Part shown: piece after piece, positions 17,176 through 25,957 of the stretch
How positions within the stretch are numbered: position 1 is the first letter of the stretch
Layout of the letters: each line of letters starts with the position of its first letter
NCBI GenBank assembly: GCA_964639505.1
Contig: CAZXDL010000003.1
Coordinates: 26,291-90,290 of the forward strand
DNA: 64,000 nt
DNA from: CAZXDL01 sp964639505
Lineage (GTDB): Bacteria > Patescibacteriota > Saccharimonadia > Saccharimonadales > UBA4665
Direction: 5' to 3'
Translations under genes and position numbers: made by a program
Notes under the pieces: model-generated
What the model was told of the DNA's origin: nothing
The model's database searches: none
The model's input: only the letters and a program-made list of their open reading frames with translations

Positions 17176-17424
17176 TTAGCTTCGCTTGCCTATTTGCCGA
17201 GCGCTAGTGAATAGTACTGCGGTTATTGCCGTAAGTCCTACGCCTGACGCGAGGTGGCGAGCAGATTCTAACATACTTGCATCTGGTGCTAATAAAGCTA
17301 ATTTAATCTGACCGATGGCTAGATAGTCAGTTACCACACCTACGCCTACTCGAGTATAAAAACTAGCTGCTCCAGCAGTACTGCCGCTAACTTCAGGATC
17401 AATATTAAAGTTTGGATCAGCCAT
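17176..17424 (-). CDS. Hypothetical small protein with hydrophobic C-terminal half
   Basis: 82 residues from the ATG at 17424, which is fixed by a perfect promoter just upstream; a longer frame to 17520 would span the promoter. The N-terminus is polar (MADPNFNIDPEVSGS), then Gly/Val/Ala-rich stretches (VGVGVVTDYLAIGQIKLALL, HLASGVGLTAITAVLF) could form one or two membrane helices. The tail is basic. No family recognised. It stands alone between truB and rpsO. Confidence 0.6.
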   Translation of the reverse strand: MADPNFNIDPEVSGSTAGAASFYTRVGVGVVTDYLAIGQIKLALLAPDASMLESARHLASGVGLTAITAVLFTSARQIGKRS

Positions 17425-17434
17425 TAATAATGAT

Positions 17435-17463
17435 ATTATAGCAGCCCTGTGTCGATTTGTCAA
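17435..17463 (-). promoter_or_regulatory. Perfect consensus promoter of the 17176-17424 gene
   Basis: -35 TTGACA (17458-17463), 17-base spacer, -10 TATAAT (17435-17440), then 10 bases to the ATG. This is the strongest match to the housekeeping sigma consensus and predicts high expression with a leader of about 3 bases. Confidence 0.85.
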
Positions 17464-17555
17464 TGTTTTTTGTATTTTTCCTATGTAGGATTGGCCAACA
17501 CATACACAACGCATCCCCATTGGGGGGTCAACGTGTCTGTACTAAAAGATGAGTA

Positions 17556-18248
17556 CTACAATTCAACTAGGTTCTCAGTAATGAATTCTGCTGTTAGCGA
17601 GTCTTTTGCTTGAGCATTTTGAAGCGAAAACTCTCCGATTTTTGTACGCCTCAGACTTGTGGTGAAAGCTCCAGTACTAAGTACATTGCCGATGTCTTCG
17701 ACTAGTGTGCGAATATATGTGCCGGATGAGACATCCGCGACCAGTTTAACCTCTGGATAGGTGTAGGAGACGATTTCTAATCTGTTAATTGTGACCTTGC
17801 GAGACTCGATTTTAACTTCTTTGCCGGCTCTGGCCAGCTTGTAGGCCCTTTGTCCACCCATTTTGATTGCTGAAAACGCCGGCGGTACCTGCTCAATTTG
17901 GCCTCTGAACCTCTCTACAGCCTCTTGGACAGCTTCTGGAGATGGAATAGTGTCAGATACGGCTTCTAGCTTGCCTTCGGGGTCACCGGTAGTGCTGGAA
18001 ATGCCAAGTTTCATAGTTACTTCATAGGTTTTGTCTAGTTTTGAGAATTCGCCGGCCTTTTTTGTGTATTCCTTACCAATTAAAAGAATTAGTAACCCTG
18101 TGGCAAAGGGGTCTAAGGTGCCAGTGTGGCCGACTTTGACATTTTTTGGCTTCTTGCCTTCGGCGGTCGCGATAATCCTCCGCACATAATTGACGACGTC
18201 AAAACTCGTCCAGTCGGCTGGTTTATCGACTAATAGCAGTCCTTGCAT
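17556..18248 (-). CDS. truB: tRNA pseudouridine(55) synthase
   Basis: 230 residues, shorter than the ~300 of E. coli TruB because the C-terminal PUA domain is lacking. The catalytic loop GHTGTLDPFATGLL (~residues 40-54) carries the nucleophile Asp; KTYEV and the RAYKLAR motif follow. It makes pseudouridine 55 in the tRNA T-loop. It starts 9 bases after the DHH-type gene; nrnA next to truB is a common bacterial arrangement. Confidence 0.95.
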   Translation of the reverse strand: MQGLLLVDKPADWTSFDVVNYVRRIIATAEGKKPKNVKVGHTGTLDPFATGLLILLIGKEYTKKAGEFSKLDKTYEVTMKLGISSTTGDPEGKLEAVSDTIPSPEAVQEAVERFRGQIEQVPPAFSAIKMGGQRAYKLARAGKEVKIESRKVTINRLEIVSYTYPEVKLVADVSSGTYIRTLVEDIGNVLSTGAFTTSLRRTKIGEFSLQNAQAKDSLTAEFITENLVEL

Positions 18249-18257
18249 TAACTAAGA

Positions 18258-19910
18258 TTACTGTGGTGGCGAAGGATTTCCAAACTGGAAGGGTATCGGC
18301 GGTGGCACTGGCGGAGGCGAGTTCGGGTCGTTTTTTGATTGGTCATCACTCTGGTTATCTTCGGCGGGTGTAGCAGTATCTGAATCAACTGAGTCGCTTG
18401 AAGTCGGTGGGCTCGGCGTTGGCACAGTCGGATCACTCGGTAGATCAGATGGATTTAGCTCTTTGCCAAATTGTACTGCCCCGCCAGGTTGTGGCTGCTC
18501 AGGGTTTTCGGCTGCAGTCGGCTCGACATTGGTCTCATTGATCGCCTTGTTAACTTCGTCGCGGGCCGTATTGAGAGTCGGATCATCTTTTAGATGTGGG
18601 CTGGCAACAGCTTCCTCTAATTCGGTTAACGTCTCGTGGGTGTGGACCTCTTCAGTTGACTGGGTCGGATCAGGGCCAAGAGCCATGCCTTCCGGCAAGG
18701 TAGGCGCAGTTGTTGTGCTACCGGGACCTGGTTGAGTAGTTGGCGTTGGCACTGGTTCTGGCACTGGAGGGCTTGGTGGAGTCACATCAATTGGCTCGGG
18801 CGGAGCAACCACTTCAGGCTCTGGGGCTGATGCAGGTGGCACGGCCGGTGGTTCATTTGGAGCGGGTGCGCTGCCGGTCTCAGAAGGCAGACTTTCGACA
18901 TCTGGAGTTGGCAGCTCAAATACAGGTAGATCCGGTGCTGGCGGGACATCAGGAACTGGCGACGGCACTTGAGGTTCTTGCGGCTCCGCAGCTGGCTCTT
19001 GTGGCGTTTCGACGGCTGGTTCGGCTGGCGCATCTGCGACGATTTCCACTGGTGCTTCGGAGGCAGGTTCTGGTGGTGTGTCGGCATTGTGTTCTATCTC
19101 AACAGCGTTTGTCTCTAGCGGAGGAGTTTCAGGTGTTTCCTGTCTAAGATTAAGCGTCGCCAGCTGCCCAGCATCCATCAACTTGCTGGCCACCAGCTGC
19201 TGATTGGCGCCGCCGGTCATCAGAATCGCGCTGGCACTCATGGTCTGCGGGGTAGTTTTTTCGTTACTAAAGCGGTCAGTTTCGGCTACGATACCGGTCA
19301 TCAGAGCGGTTGAGATCTGAGCGTCAAATAATTTATCATCAATCGCTTGCCCCAACCGTGTTACTAATTCACTTAAGCTGCTGGCATCTGGCTGGTGCCA
19401 GTTTATCGTGCCTAAGCCGCCTTCAGCGTCTACATTGATCGAAGCAATGGTGGCATCGTGCAAAATTTGACCATGGGCCATGATCGCTTCATCAAGGTCT
19501 TCTTGCTTTTTGACGCCAAGAGCAATGATAAGATCAACATTCAGGTCGCCCTGAGTAAATTCAAAATCATCCTGCGTAATCGATGTCTTGTAAGGAGTAA
19601 TAAAAATTCTAACTAAATTATCTTCGACTTTATAGCGCAGCTTATCGGCCTTATTTTTGTCGAGCGCGATTATGAAATCACGTAAAGAGTTGGTGTCTTT
19701 TTCGATGGTTTCTTCAGGTTGGAGGAATTCGATCGTCGAAGGCACGCTACCACTAAAAACCGCCGCGGCATGCTTCTCTTGTTTAGTCAGCAAAAGTGTT
19801 AATCCAATCAAGGCCGCCAACTGATCTACCGAAGGGTCGCGGCTAACAGTCACCAAAATATTATTGGCGGTTTTAAGCTTGTCGACGAGCTGTTTTTGGG
19901 CGTCTTCCAT
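18258..19910 (-). CDS. NrnA-like DHH-family protein, catalytic motifs lost, Pro-rich tail
   Basis: 550 residues from the ATG at 19910; a GTG at 19955 is an alternative with an unclear ribosome site. Residues ~1-265 have the fold of NrnA/DHH-DHHA1 phosphoesterases, but the metal ligands are replaced: the N-terminal NPDGD-type motif reads DPSVD, the DHH motif reads DAE (INVDAEGGLGTINW), and the later TDTGxF-type motif reads AETDRF. It is therefore probably a non-catalytic relative. The remaining ~280 residues are Pro/Glu/Thr-rich and likely disordered, ending in polyproline. Its place before truB marks its descent from nrnA. A separate oligoribonuclease (44100-44657) could cover the lost activity. 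Confidence 0.8.
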   Translation of the reverse strand: MEDAQKQLVDKLKTANNILVTVSRDPSVDQLAALIGLTLLLTKQEKHAAAVFSGSVPSTIEFLQPEETIEKDTNSLRDFIIALDKNKADKLRYKVEDNLVRIFITPYKTSITQDDFEFTQGDLNVDLIIALGVKKQEDLDEAIMAHGQILHDATIASINVDAEGGLGTINWHQPDASSLSELVTRLGQAIDDKLFDAQISTALMTGIVAETDRFSNEKTTPQTMSASAILMTGGANQQLVASKLMDAGQLATLNLRQETPETPPLETNAVEIEHNADTPPEPASEAPVEIVADAPAEPAVETPQEPAAEPQEPQVPSPVPDVPPAPDLPVFELPTPDVESLPSETGSAPAPNEPPAVPPASAPEPEVVAPPEPIDVTPPSPPVPEPVPTPTTQPGPGSTTTAPTLPEGMALGPDPTQSTEEVHTHETLTELEEAVASPHLKDDPTLNTARDEVNKAINETNVEPTAAENPEQPQPGGAVQFGKELNPSDLPSDPTVPTPSPPTSSDSVDSDTATPAEDNQSDDQSKNDPNSPPPVPPPIPFQFGNPSPPQ

Positions 19911-20051
19911 ATATTGATTGCTTAGGCTTTTTGTTTGGATAATTTCTCCTCTCACGTTAGCATAAACGCTGCCGCTTTACAACACCGGCCCTTATCTGTT
20001 ATAGTTTGTAGCTAAGTCTTTTATAAACTTTAGTACGAGAAAGAAGAATTA

Positions 20052-20390
20052 ATGCCCATAATCAAGTCAGCTAAGAAGCGTGTGCGCACAGCCAATAAGG
20101 CCGCCATACGCAACTCTAAAACTAAGCGAAGCCTGCGCGAAGCCCTCAAGTCTTTCGGACGAAGCCCTTCTGCCAAATCACACAGCACCGCTCAGAGTAA
20201 TCTTGATAAAGCTACCAAAAAAGGCGTTATTCACAAAAACAAAGCTGCTCGACTCAAGAGCCAAGCCGCTAAAAAGGCCAAAGCTGCCGGTGTTAAACCA
20301 GTAAAAGCTGCCGCCAAGAAGCCAGTCACTGCCACTAAAGCACCTGCTAAGAAACCTGCCGCCAAAAAAGCCCCTGCCAAGAAAAAATAA
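20052..20390 (+). CDS. rpsT: 30S ribosomal protein S20
   Basis: 112 residues: the S20 helical core (MPIIKSAKKRVRTANKAAIR, residues 1-85) plus an unusual Lys/Ala/Pro-rich tail of about 27 residues with AAKK/APAKK repeats resembling histone-H1-like tails. S20 binds 16S rRNA. The leader is ~45 bases, with an extended -10 (TGT-TATAGT) upstream, and the Shine-Dalgarno (AAGAAG) is weak. It converges with holA, its usual genomic partner. Confidence 0.95.
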   Translation: MPIIKSAKKRVRTANKAAIRNSKTKRSLREALKSFGRSPSAKSHSTAQSNLDKATKKGVIHKNKAARLKSQAAKKAKAAGVKPVKAAAKKPVTATKAPAKKPAAKKAPAKKK

Positions 20391-20403
20391 CCGCTCTATC
20401 GGC

Positions 20404-21333
20404 TTAATGCTGATTCAGTGATATTGATAGCAAATAGTTTTGTAGCGCTTCGTCGACGTCGATATTGGTCGATTTTGAATCGGTGTCGATTTCTAATAAG
20501 TCGGACACCATCCTTTTTACTTCCTGAAGGCTTAGATCTCGGGCAATTCCCTGACTTTTGCCCAAAACGTATGGGTTAATCTTAGCTTCGCTGGCAATTT
20601 GACCAGTTTGCCGATCACCTGCGGTCTTTAAGACAGCTAAAATGTGCAGCTGCCAGGCTAACATGGCGATAATTTGCTGCGGTTCGACCTTTAACGCTCT
20701 CTGTTCAGAATATAAATCAAGCGCTTTTTTAGTATGACCGGCAAAGGCGGCTTCAAGCAGCTGAAATATTGTGCTCTGTGGCGTCGGTTCAGTCATAATA
20801 TCGATAGTTGATCTAGTTATTTTTTTGTCATAAAGCAAAAGCTTGTTTAGTTCATTAGATAACAACAGCTGATTGGCACCAACTCGCTCAACTAAGTAGC
20901 GAGCGTCGCTTGTGCTGATATCACCACCCTGCTGGTTCGCTGCTTCGACTAAATAGCGCGTCAAGCCGTTTTGATCTAACTCCGGAAATTCTTGAAAGTC
21001 GGTTTTTTTCTTAAGAAACTTATAATAAGCCAGCCGCTTGTCGAGTTTTGGCTCAACCAAAATAACATCGGTGCTTTCGGGAATATTATTAAGAATTTGT
21101 TCAGCCTGCTCGGCAAATTGCTTGTTTGCGCTGCCATCGCGCAGAACAACTAGTTTCTTAGAAGACAAGAACGGCAGTCCATTTAGCGCTTCAGAAATTG
21201 ATTCAAAACTGGTCTCCTGCCCGTCGATTCGCTCCAGCGCTAAGTCACTGTATTTGCCTACAAAATCCTCGGTATATTCATGCAATTTCGCCTGCAACCC
21301 AAAACTATTTGCTCCCGTTAACGTCACAATCAT
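20404..21333 (-). CDS. holA: DNA polymerase III delta subunit (clamp loader)
   Basis: 309 residues. Architecture and length fit delta: an AAA+-like N-terminal domain without a P-loop (SSKKLVVLRDG, IPESTDVILVEPKLDKR), a middle helical domain and a C-terminal collar domain (QQIIAMLAWQLHILAVLKTA, NPYVLGK). Delta opens the sliding clamp. An extended -10 (TGA-TACAAT, box 21340-21345) ends 6 bases before the ATG, so the mRNA should be leaderless. Confidence 0.93.
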   Translation of the reverse strand: MIVTLTGANSFGLQAKLHEYTEDFVGKYSDLALERIDGQETSFESISEALNGLPFLSSKKLVVLRDGSANKQFAEQAEQILNNIPESTDVILVEPKLDKRLAYYKFLKKKTDFQEFPELDQNGLTRYLVEAANQQGGDISTSDARYLVERVGANQLLLSNELNKLLLYDKKITRSTIDIMTEPTPQSTIFQLLEAAFAGHTKKALDLYSEQRALKVEPQQIIAMLAWQLHILAVLKTAGDRQTGQIASEAKINPYVLGKSQGIARDLSLQEVKRMVSDLLEIDTDSKSTNIDVDEALQNYLLSISLNQH

Positions 21334-21403
21334 GCTGCTATTGTATCAATACCCACAGCAACAGATACGGCAATCTGTTATGCTGGTAGTCAGTTGAGGA
21401 GTT

Positions 21404-23590
21404 ATGCCACAGGTTATTATTGTATCCAACCGCTTGCCGGTCAGTGTTAAAAAAGTAGACGGTAAATTAAGTTTTTCTCAAAGTGTCGGTGGCCTTACGG
21501 GGATTTCTTCTTATGCCGAAGATAAAAAGCGCGTCTGGATTGGCTGGCCCGGTATCGCTAGCGACAACCTGACGGACGAAGATAGACAAGAAATCGTCGC
21601 CGAACTTGCCAAGCATAAATGCCGGCCAGTTTGGTTATCACAGAGGCAAATCGATGATTTCTACAGCGGCTATAGCAACAGCGTGCTTTGGCAAGCTTTC
21701 CACTCGATAGATCGCACCCGCAAATCCAATCCAAACCACAAACGTTGGTGGCAGGCTTATCGTGGCGTAAATCACGAGTACGCCGAGGCGGTTTTAAACG
21801 TTTCAGAAACGGGCAGTAAAATATGGATACACGACTACCAGCTGCTCTTGTTGCCGGAGCTGGTCAGAGCTGGGCGCCCTGATATAAGTATTGGTTTTTT
21901 TCTGCATATCCCGTTCCCACAAGTAAAAACATTCAGCCGTTTGCCAGAGCATAAAAAACTAATAGCCGGCATGCTCGGCGCCGATGTGATCGGTTTCCAC
22001 ACGCCAGATTACGTGACAAATTTTTTGGATATGGCCCAAGCCGACGGCCTTGCCGAAGTCGACAATAATCAGCTGGTTTACCAAGATAGACTGGTCAGAA
22101 TTGGCGACTTTCCGATGGGGATTGACTATCAGAAATATTCTTCAGCCAACAAATCCGAAGCAGTCAAAGCCGCCATCAAACATTATTCAAAGCGATACAA
22201 CAAAATGAAGGTTATCTTAGCGGTCGACCGGCTCGATCCATCTAAAGGATTAGTCGAGCGCCTGCAAGCTTACGGCGTGTTTTTGCAAAAGTATCCCAAA
22301 GCTCGCGGCAAGGTCGTCTTCGCCATGGTAGCGGCGCCGTCTCGGGCTGACGTGCCAGCCTACCAACGCCTTGCAAAAAAGTTGAGACAAACCGCAGAAG
22401 ACATAAATATGCAATGGGGTACGCCTAACTGGCAACCCATCGACTATATCAATAAATCCATACCATTCGAAGAAGTTACCGCCCTGTTTCAAATTGCCGA
22501 TGTTGCCTTTATTACGCCACTCCGCGACGGCATGAATCTAGTTGCTAAGGAATTTGTCGCCAGTGCAAACAAAAACGGCGTTTTAATACTCAGTGAAACC
22601 GCTGGCGCATCAAAAGAGCTCGAAGACGCTTTAATCGTGAACCCCCGCAAGCCAGAAGAATTGGCAGATGCGCTCAACAAAGCTTTGAGCATGAGGCGAC
22701 GCGAACTGCGCCGCCGACTAAAACGAATGCGCCGCCAACTTGCCGCCAACACCGTGCAGGATTGGGCCAAGGATTTCGTAGCCGTCTTAAATCAGCCTTT
22801 GCCTGGTACTCCTACGATCACAAGGCCGCTCCGAGCAAGACTCCAAACTAGGATGGCCGCTGAATACAAACAGGCAAAAAAGCGGCTGCTATTCCTTGAT
22901 TATGATGGCAGTCTGATCCCATTTCATGATGTTTATCTAGATGCTAAACCGCCAAAAGCATTGATCCACCTGCTAACTAAGCTCGGTAATGATCCCCGCA
23001 ATACGGTTGTCATGATTAGCGGCCGCAGCCCGAACGATCTTGAGAAGTGGTTTGGTAATTTGCCGATAAGTCTGGTGGCAGAGCACGGCGCCTCGCTAAA
23101 GGTCGCCGGACATAAAAAATGGCAAATTATTGAAGAACCAGATACAGCCTGGAAATATTCAGTTTTGCCAGTCCTTGAGCGCTATACGGCACAAACTCCG
23201 GGCGCCCGCGTTGAAGTAAAGCCCCATAACCTAGCTTGGCACTACCGTGCATCGCCACCTTACTACGCTCAGAAATATGCCGTAACTATCAAGCGGGTGC
23301 TCAAGCCTATTTTGAAACAGTATGGTTTAGAGCTGATGCAGGGCAATAAGGTTTTAGAAATAAAAAATCCGCAGATCAGCAAAGCAAAGGCGGCCGAACG
23401 TTGGCTCTCAAAAAGTTACGATTTTATGCTCACGATTGGCGATGATACCACCGACGAAGAGCTGTTTGAAGCCGTCCCAGACGCCGCCTATGGCATAAAA
23501 GTGGGCCGGGGCCGCACCCATGCCCCGTATCGGCTGCATTCGCACAAAGAAGTCAACGCGCTCCTCAGGCAGCTGGCTAAGTCGGCTTAG
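21404..23590 (+). CDS. otsAB: Bifunctional trehalose-6-phosphate synthase/phosphatase
   Basis: 728 residues, fusion of two enzymes. Residues ~1-470 are a GT20 trehalose-6-phosphate synthase (VSNRLPV start, VGGLTG, HDYQLLLLPELVR, DGMNLVAKEFVAS). Residues ~490-728 are a HAD phosphatase (LFLDYDGSLIP with the DxD nucleophile pair; GDDTTDEE with the metal Asp). Together they turn UDP-glucose and glucose-6-phosphate into trehalose, an osmolyte and storage sugar; fused forms are typical of eukaryotes and some bacteria. A TGAGGAG Shine-Dalgarno precedes the ATG. Its end overlaps convergent mutM by 14 bases. Trehalose synthesis and MscL in one window suggest exposure to osmotic change. Confidence 0.95.
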   Translation: MPQVIIVSNRLPVSVKKVDGKLSFSQSVGGLTGISSYAEDKKRVWIGWPGIASDNLTDEDRQEIVAELAKHKCRPVWLSQRQIDDFYSGYSNSVLWQAFHSIDRTRKSNPNHKRWWQAYRGVNHEYAEAVLNVSETGSKIWIHDYQLLLLPELVRAGRPDISIGFFLHIPFPQVKTFSRLPEHKKLIAGMLGADVIGFHTPDYVTNFLDMAQADGLAEVDNNQLVYQDRLVRIGDFPMGIDYQKYSSANKSEAVKAAIKHYSKRYNKMKVILAVDRLDPSKGLVERLQAYGVFLQKYPKARGKVVFAMVAAPSRADVPAYQRLAKKLRQTAEDINMQWGTPNWQPIDYINKSIPFEEVTALFQIADVAFITPLRDGMNLVAKEFVASANKNGVLILSETAGASKELEDALIVNPRKPEELADALNKALSMRRRELRRRLKRMRRQLAANTVQDWAKDFVAVLNQPLPGTPTITRPLRARLQTRMAAEYKQAKKRLLFLDYDGSLIPFHDVYLDAKPPKALIHLLTKLGNDPRNTVVMISGRSPNDLEKWFGNLPISLVAEHGASLKVAGHKKWQIIEEPDTAWKYSVLPVLERYTAQTPGARVEVKPHNLAWHYRASPPYYAQKYAVTIKRVLKPILKQYGLELMQGNKVLEIKNPQISKAKAAERWLSKSYDFMLTIGDDTTDEELFEAVPDAAYGIKVGRGRTHAPYRLHSHKEVNALLRQLAKSA

Positions 23591-24455
23591 GCTGGCAGAC
23601 TGAGCAGGTGTGCGTGCCCCGCCCCGCCACACGGGATTTTTCGATAATTATACCCGGATGCCTAGGACAAGCTTCACCCTCGCGCCGAAACACCCGCGCG
23701 AAGCTCAGATAACTACCTCTTTTCCCTTCGGCGCTAACATAATTCTTATCTGTTGAGCCGCCTTTTTCGATCGCCAGCTTCAAAACGAAAACAATTTCCT
23801 CATACAGCTTTTTTAGCTTGGCTACCGGCACGTCTTTTACCAGAGTCGCAGGGTGAATTTTTGCCCCCCACAACGATTCATCGGCATAAATATTTCCAAT
23901 ACCCGCCACTATCGTCTGATCAAGTAAAGCGGCTTTTATCGAGGAGTTTTTGCGCCGCATTAGGCGCTCGTAAAGTCGCCTTCCATTAAAATCGCCGCTT
24001 AACGGCTCTGGTCCGACTTTTTTAAAGAAGTCTAGGTTCATTACCTCGGCCGTTGGCATCAGTCGCACCCAGCCAAATTTACGCTGATCGTTAAAATAGA
24101 GCTTTGAATCATCCTTAAATTTCAAAGTCACTCGGGTAGACTTGTCGGGCAGATCAGAAATTAAAGAATCGTTTGGATGGCCGGCACCAAACTTTACGCC
24201 GCTGCCCAAAAAAACCAACTGGCCCGTCATTTTTAGATGAATTACCAAAGTATAGTTTGATGACAATTCGATTAGCAGCACTTTAGCACGCCGCTTTACA
24301 TCTGTTATTTTGGCGCCAAGCATAAATTTTTGCACATCAGCTGGCGCATTCGGAAAAGATTTTGGCCAGTCAAAATCAACCGACTTTATTAGTTTATTCG
24401 GCAGTAGTTTGGCTAAACCAACTCTAATTGTTTCAACTTCCGGCAACTCGGGCAT
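23577..24455 (-). CDS. mutM: Formamidopyrimidine-DNA glycosylase
   Basis: 292 residues. PELPEVETIR at the N-terminus gives the catalytic Pro2 and Glu3; K-M-T-G-Q near residue 75 is the conserved lysine; GIGNIYADE near 185 belongs to the helix-two-turn-helix. It excises oxidised purines such as 8-oxoguanine. The C-terminal zinc finger reads C-P-R-H ... C-S-V-C, so the second ligand is His instead of the usual Cys; binding should still be possible. A -10 TAAGAT (24462-24467) sits 6 bases before the ATG, overlapping the divergent promoter of 24478. Confidence 0.95.
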   Translation of the reverse strand: MPELPEVETIRVGLAKLLPNKLIKSVDFDWPKSFPNAPADVQKFMLGAKITDVKRRAKVLLIELSSNYTLVIHLKMTGQLVFLGSGVKFGAGHPNDSLISDLPDKSTRVTLKFKDDSKLYFNDQRKFGWVRLMPTAEVMNLDFFKKVGPEPLSGDFNGRRLYERLMRRKNSSIKAALLDQTIVAGIGNIYADESLWGAKIHPATLVKDVPVAKLKKLYEEIVFVLKLAIEKGGSTDKNYVSAEGKRGSYLSFARVFRREGEACPRHPGIIIEKSRVAGRGTHTCSVCQPKPT

Positions 24456-24461
24456 ACAAAT

Positions 24462-24471
24462 ATCTTATAAT
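24462..24471. promoter_or_regulatory. Overlapping divergent -10 boxes (mutM / DciA-like gene)
   Basis: Minus strand TAAGAT (24462-24467) and plus strand TATAAT (24466-24471) share two bases; each lies exactly 6 bases from its own ATG (24455 and 24478). Only 22 bases separate the two start codons, so the -35 regions must lie inside the opposite genes. Confidence 0.75.
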
Positions 24472-24477
24472 AAAGCC

Positions 24478-24714
24478 ATGGACTCCCTCTTCAACATACT
24501 CAGCAAAAAGGATTTTGACGAGCCATCCGAAATGGCCAGCATCAAGAAATATGTCAAAGACGAATTCAACATCGAAGTCGGTGTCCAGATCCGTGATAAA
24601 GACATTATTATTAAAGTACCTAGCGCCGCGGTGGCCGGCACGCTAAGAATGCGCAGCCCAGAGATAAAACGCCGCTGCCAGCTCGACAAGCGACTAACAT
24701 TTCAGATCGGCTAA
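24478..24714 (+). CDS. Small DciA/DUF721-like protein
   Basis: 78 residues. The start is placed by a TATAAT box ending 6 bases upstream. The C-terminal half (VQIRDKDIIIKVPSAAVAGT then LRMRSPEIKRR and LTFQIG) follows the strand-strand-helix-strand order of the KH-like DUF721 domain of DciA, the helicase loader that replaces DnaC in most bacteria. The match is by pattern only. At 78 residues it would be a minimal form. It is divergent from mutM and overlaps the convergent HAD gene by 4 bases. Confidence 0.55.
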   Translation: MDSLFNILSKKDFDEPSEMASIKKYVKDEFNIEVGVQIRDKDIIIKVPSAAVAGTLRMRSPEIKRRCQLDKRLTFQIG

Positions 24715-25280
24715 GCTCTAATTAACGCCTTTAGATCAGTTTTAAACTGCTCCAAATTATCATATAAAATTGCTTGCATGCCAGCCTCTTCGGCGCCGTA
24801 AATATTGCGCGGCTGATCATCCACCATGACCATTTCTTTGGTGGCGAAATCCATCTTTTTTGCGATATTTAAGTATGCCCGCGGCTCGGGCTTGATAAAG
24901 CCGCTCTCATAAGACAGCTCGATAACATCAAACAAGGCAATCTGCTCTGGCGAAAACATGCGGTTTAGATAATCGCCGGCAATGTTGCTTAAGAAGCCGA
25001 TTTTATAGTCTTTTTTGAGCTCAACAATATACTCAAATAACTCTTCATCTGGCACATTTCGTGAAATATAGGCCCAAGCTTCATCAGGTGATATTCCAGC
25101 TAGGTTAGCAGCTTCTTTGATAAAGTCGTCGTGATTAATCAGACCGAGATTAGCTTTTTTAGCCGCATCGCTGGCTTTTTCAAAAAGCTCGGCGTTATTG
25201 CTGAAATATTTCCGTTTAAATGGCAGCCAGGCCTCTGTAACCAAAACTCCAAAACAATCAAATATAATCGCTTTCACCAT
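24711..25280 (-). CDS. HAD-superfamily hydrolase (subfamily IA)
   Basis: 189 residues. Motif I FDCFGVL has the nucleophile Asp but Phe where phosphatases have the second Asp; motif II is FLSN, motif III includes KPEP, motif IV MVDDQ. The missing second Asp is seen in dehalogenases and in some nucleotidase-like HADs, so a standard phosphatase role is uncertain. A GACAAT -10 (25287-25292) ends 6 bases before the ATG. Substrate unknown. Confidence 0.85.
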   Translation of the reverse strand: MVKAIIFDCFGVLVTEAWLPFKRKYFSNNAELFEKASDAAKKANLGLINHDDFIKEAANLAGISPDEAWAYISRNVPDEELFEYIVELKKDYKIGFLSNIAGDYLNRMFSPEQIALFDVIELSYESGFIKPEPRAYLNIAKKMDFATKEMVMVDDQPRNIYGAEEAGMQAILYDNLEQFKTDLKALIRA

Positions 25281-25302
25281 ACATACATTGTCGCATAGCC
25301 GC

Positions 25303-25854
25303 TTAAAATACGGATTGGCTCAGCGTGCTATAGTCTGGCACCTGGGCTTGAAACAACGTAATTGTAAGATCAGTGTTACCCAAATATGATCTCGCTCCAC
25401 CGCAGTTGGTTGACCAGCCCCGCTCAAGCTGCTTGGTGCCCTGATTCAGCTCAAATATGTAGCGGTGACCGGTTGGACAAAGCCCCTTTTCGTTTTGTAG
25501 CGCTTCGGCATTATCAATTTTGGTAAATCCGGCGTGGCCAAGCGCGCTCAAAAACTGGCTGTAGGCGTTTTGTGAATTAGAAAAGTTCCTCGTAACTATT
25601 ACGTGTCCATTGTAACCAGCGATTTCTTGATAGGTGACAGTGTCTCGACTTACGGTTATAAGTATTTGGCGATGCTCTGACGCCGCTACTATTGGGCCCT
25701 CGTTTAAAAAGCTGACTTCGGCGTCCGTCGTGGCATAGCTTGCCAAAGATTTGGTTGTATGGGGAGCACCTGGATTGTTACCGCCGCGAATCAGAAACAA
25801 AATCAGCAGTATTAGAAGCCCAATTGTAATCATGTAGCCAATGAAGTATTTCAT
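25303..25854 (-). CDS. Membrane-anchored hypothetical protein
   Basis: 183 residues from MKYFIGYM at 25854; a longer frame exists but crosses a hairpin and the likely promoter. Residues ~3-24 form one membrane helix, the remainder an extracytoplasmic domain of mixed strands with two cysteines (C in GLCPTG and C in STNCGG) that could form a disulfide. No family recognised. It lies just downstream of the HAD gene's promoter region on the same strand and diverges from the membrane protein at 25958. Confidence 0.6.
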   Translation of the reverse strand: MKYFIGYMITIGLLILLILFLIRGGNNPGAPHTTKSLASYATTDAEVSFLNEGPIVAASEHRQILITVSRDTVTYQEIAGYNGHVIVTRNFSNSQNAYSQFLSALGHAGFTKIDNAEALQNEKGLCPTGHRYIFELNQGTKQLERGWSTNCGGARSYLGNTDLTITLFQAQVPDYSTLSQSVF

Positions 25855-25957
25855 AGAAATAAAACCCCACTCGAGGTGGATTATGTATATACTACCACGT
25901 TTACGCTTATTTTGCAATATGTTCAGTGGTTGTTTTGTCGCCTATAATGCTTATGGC

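Noticed and set aside
17515..17525. CCCC-ATT-GGGG hairpin behind truB
   Set aside because: Short loop, no T-run on either side; not convincing as a terminator.
25867..25879. Hairpin CCAC-TCGAG-GTGG with a T-run on the minus strand
   Set aside because: It lies between a likely promoter and the start of the 25303-25854 gene with no minus-strand gene upstream to terminate; the stem is only 4 bp. An attenuator is possible but not supported.
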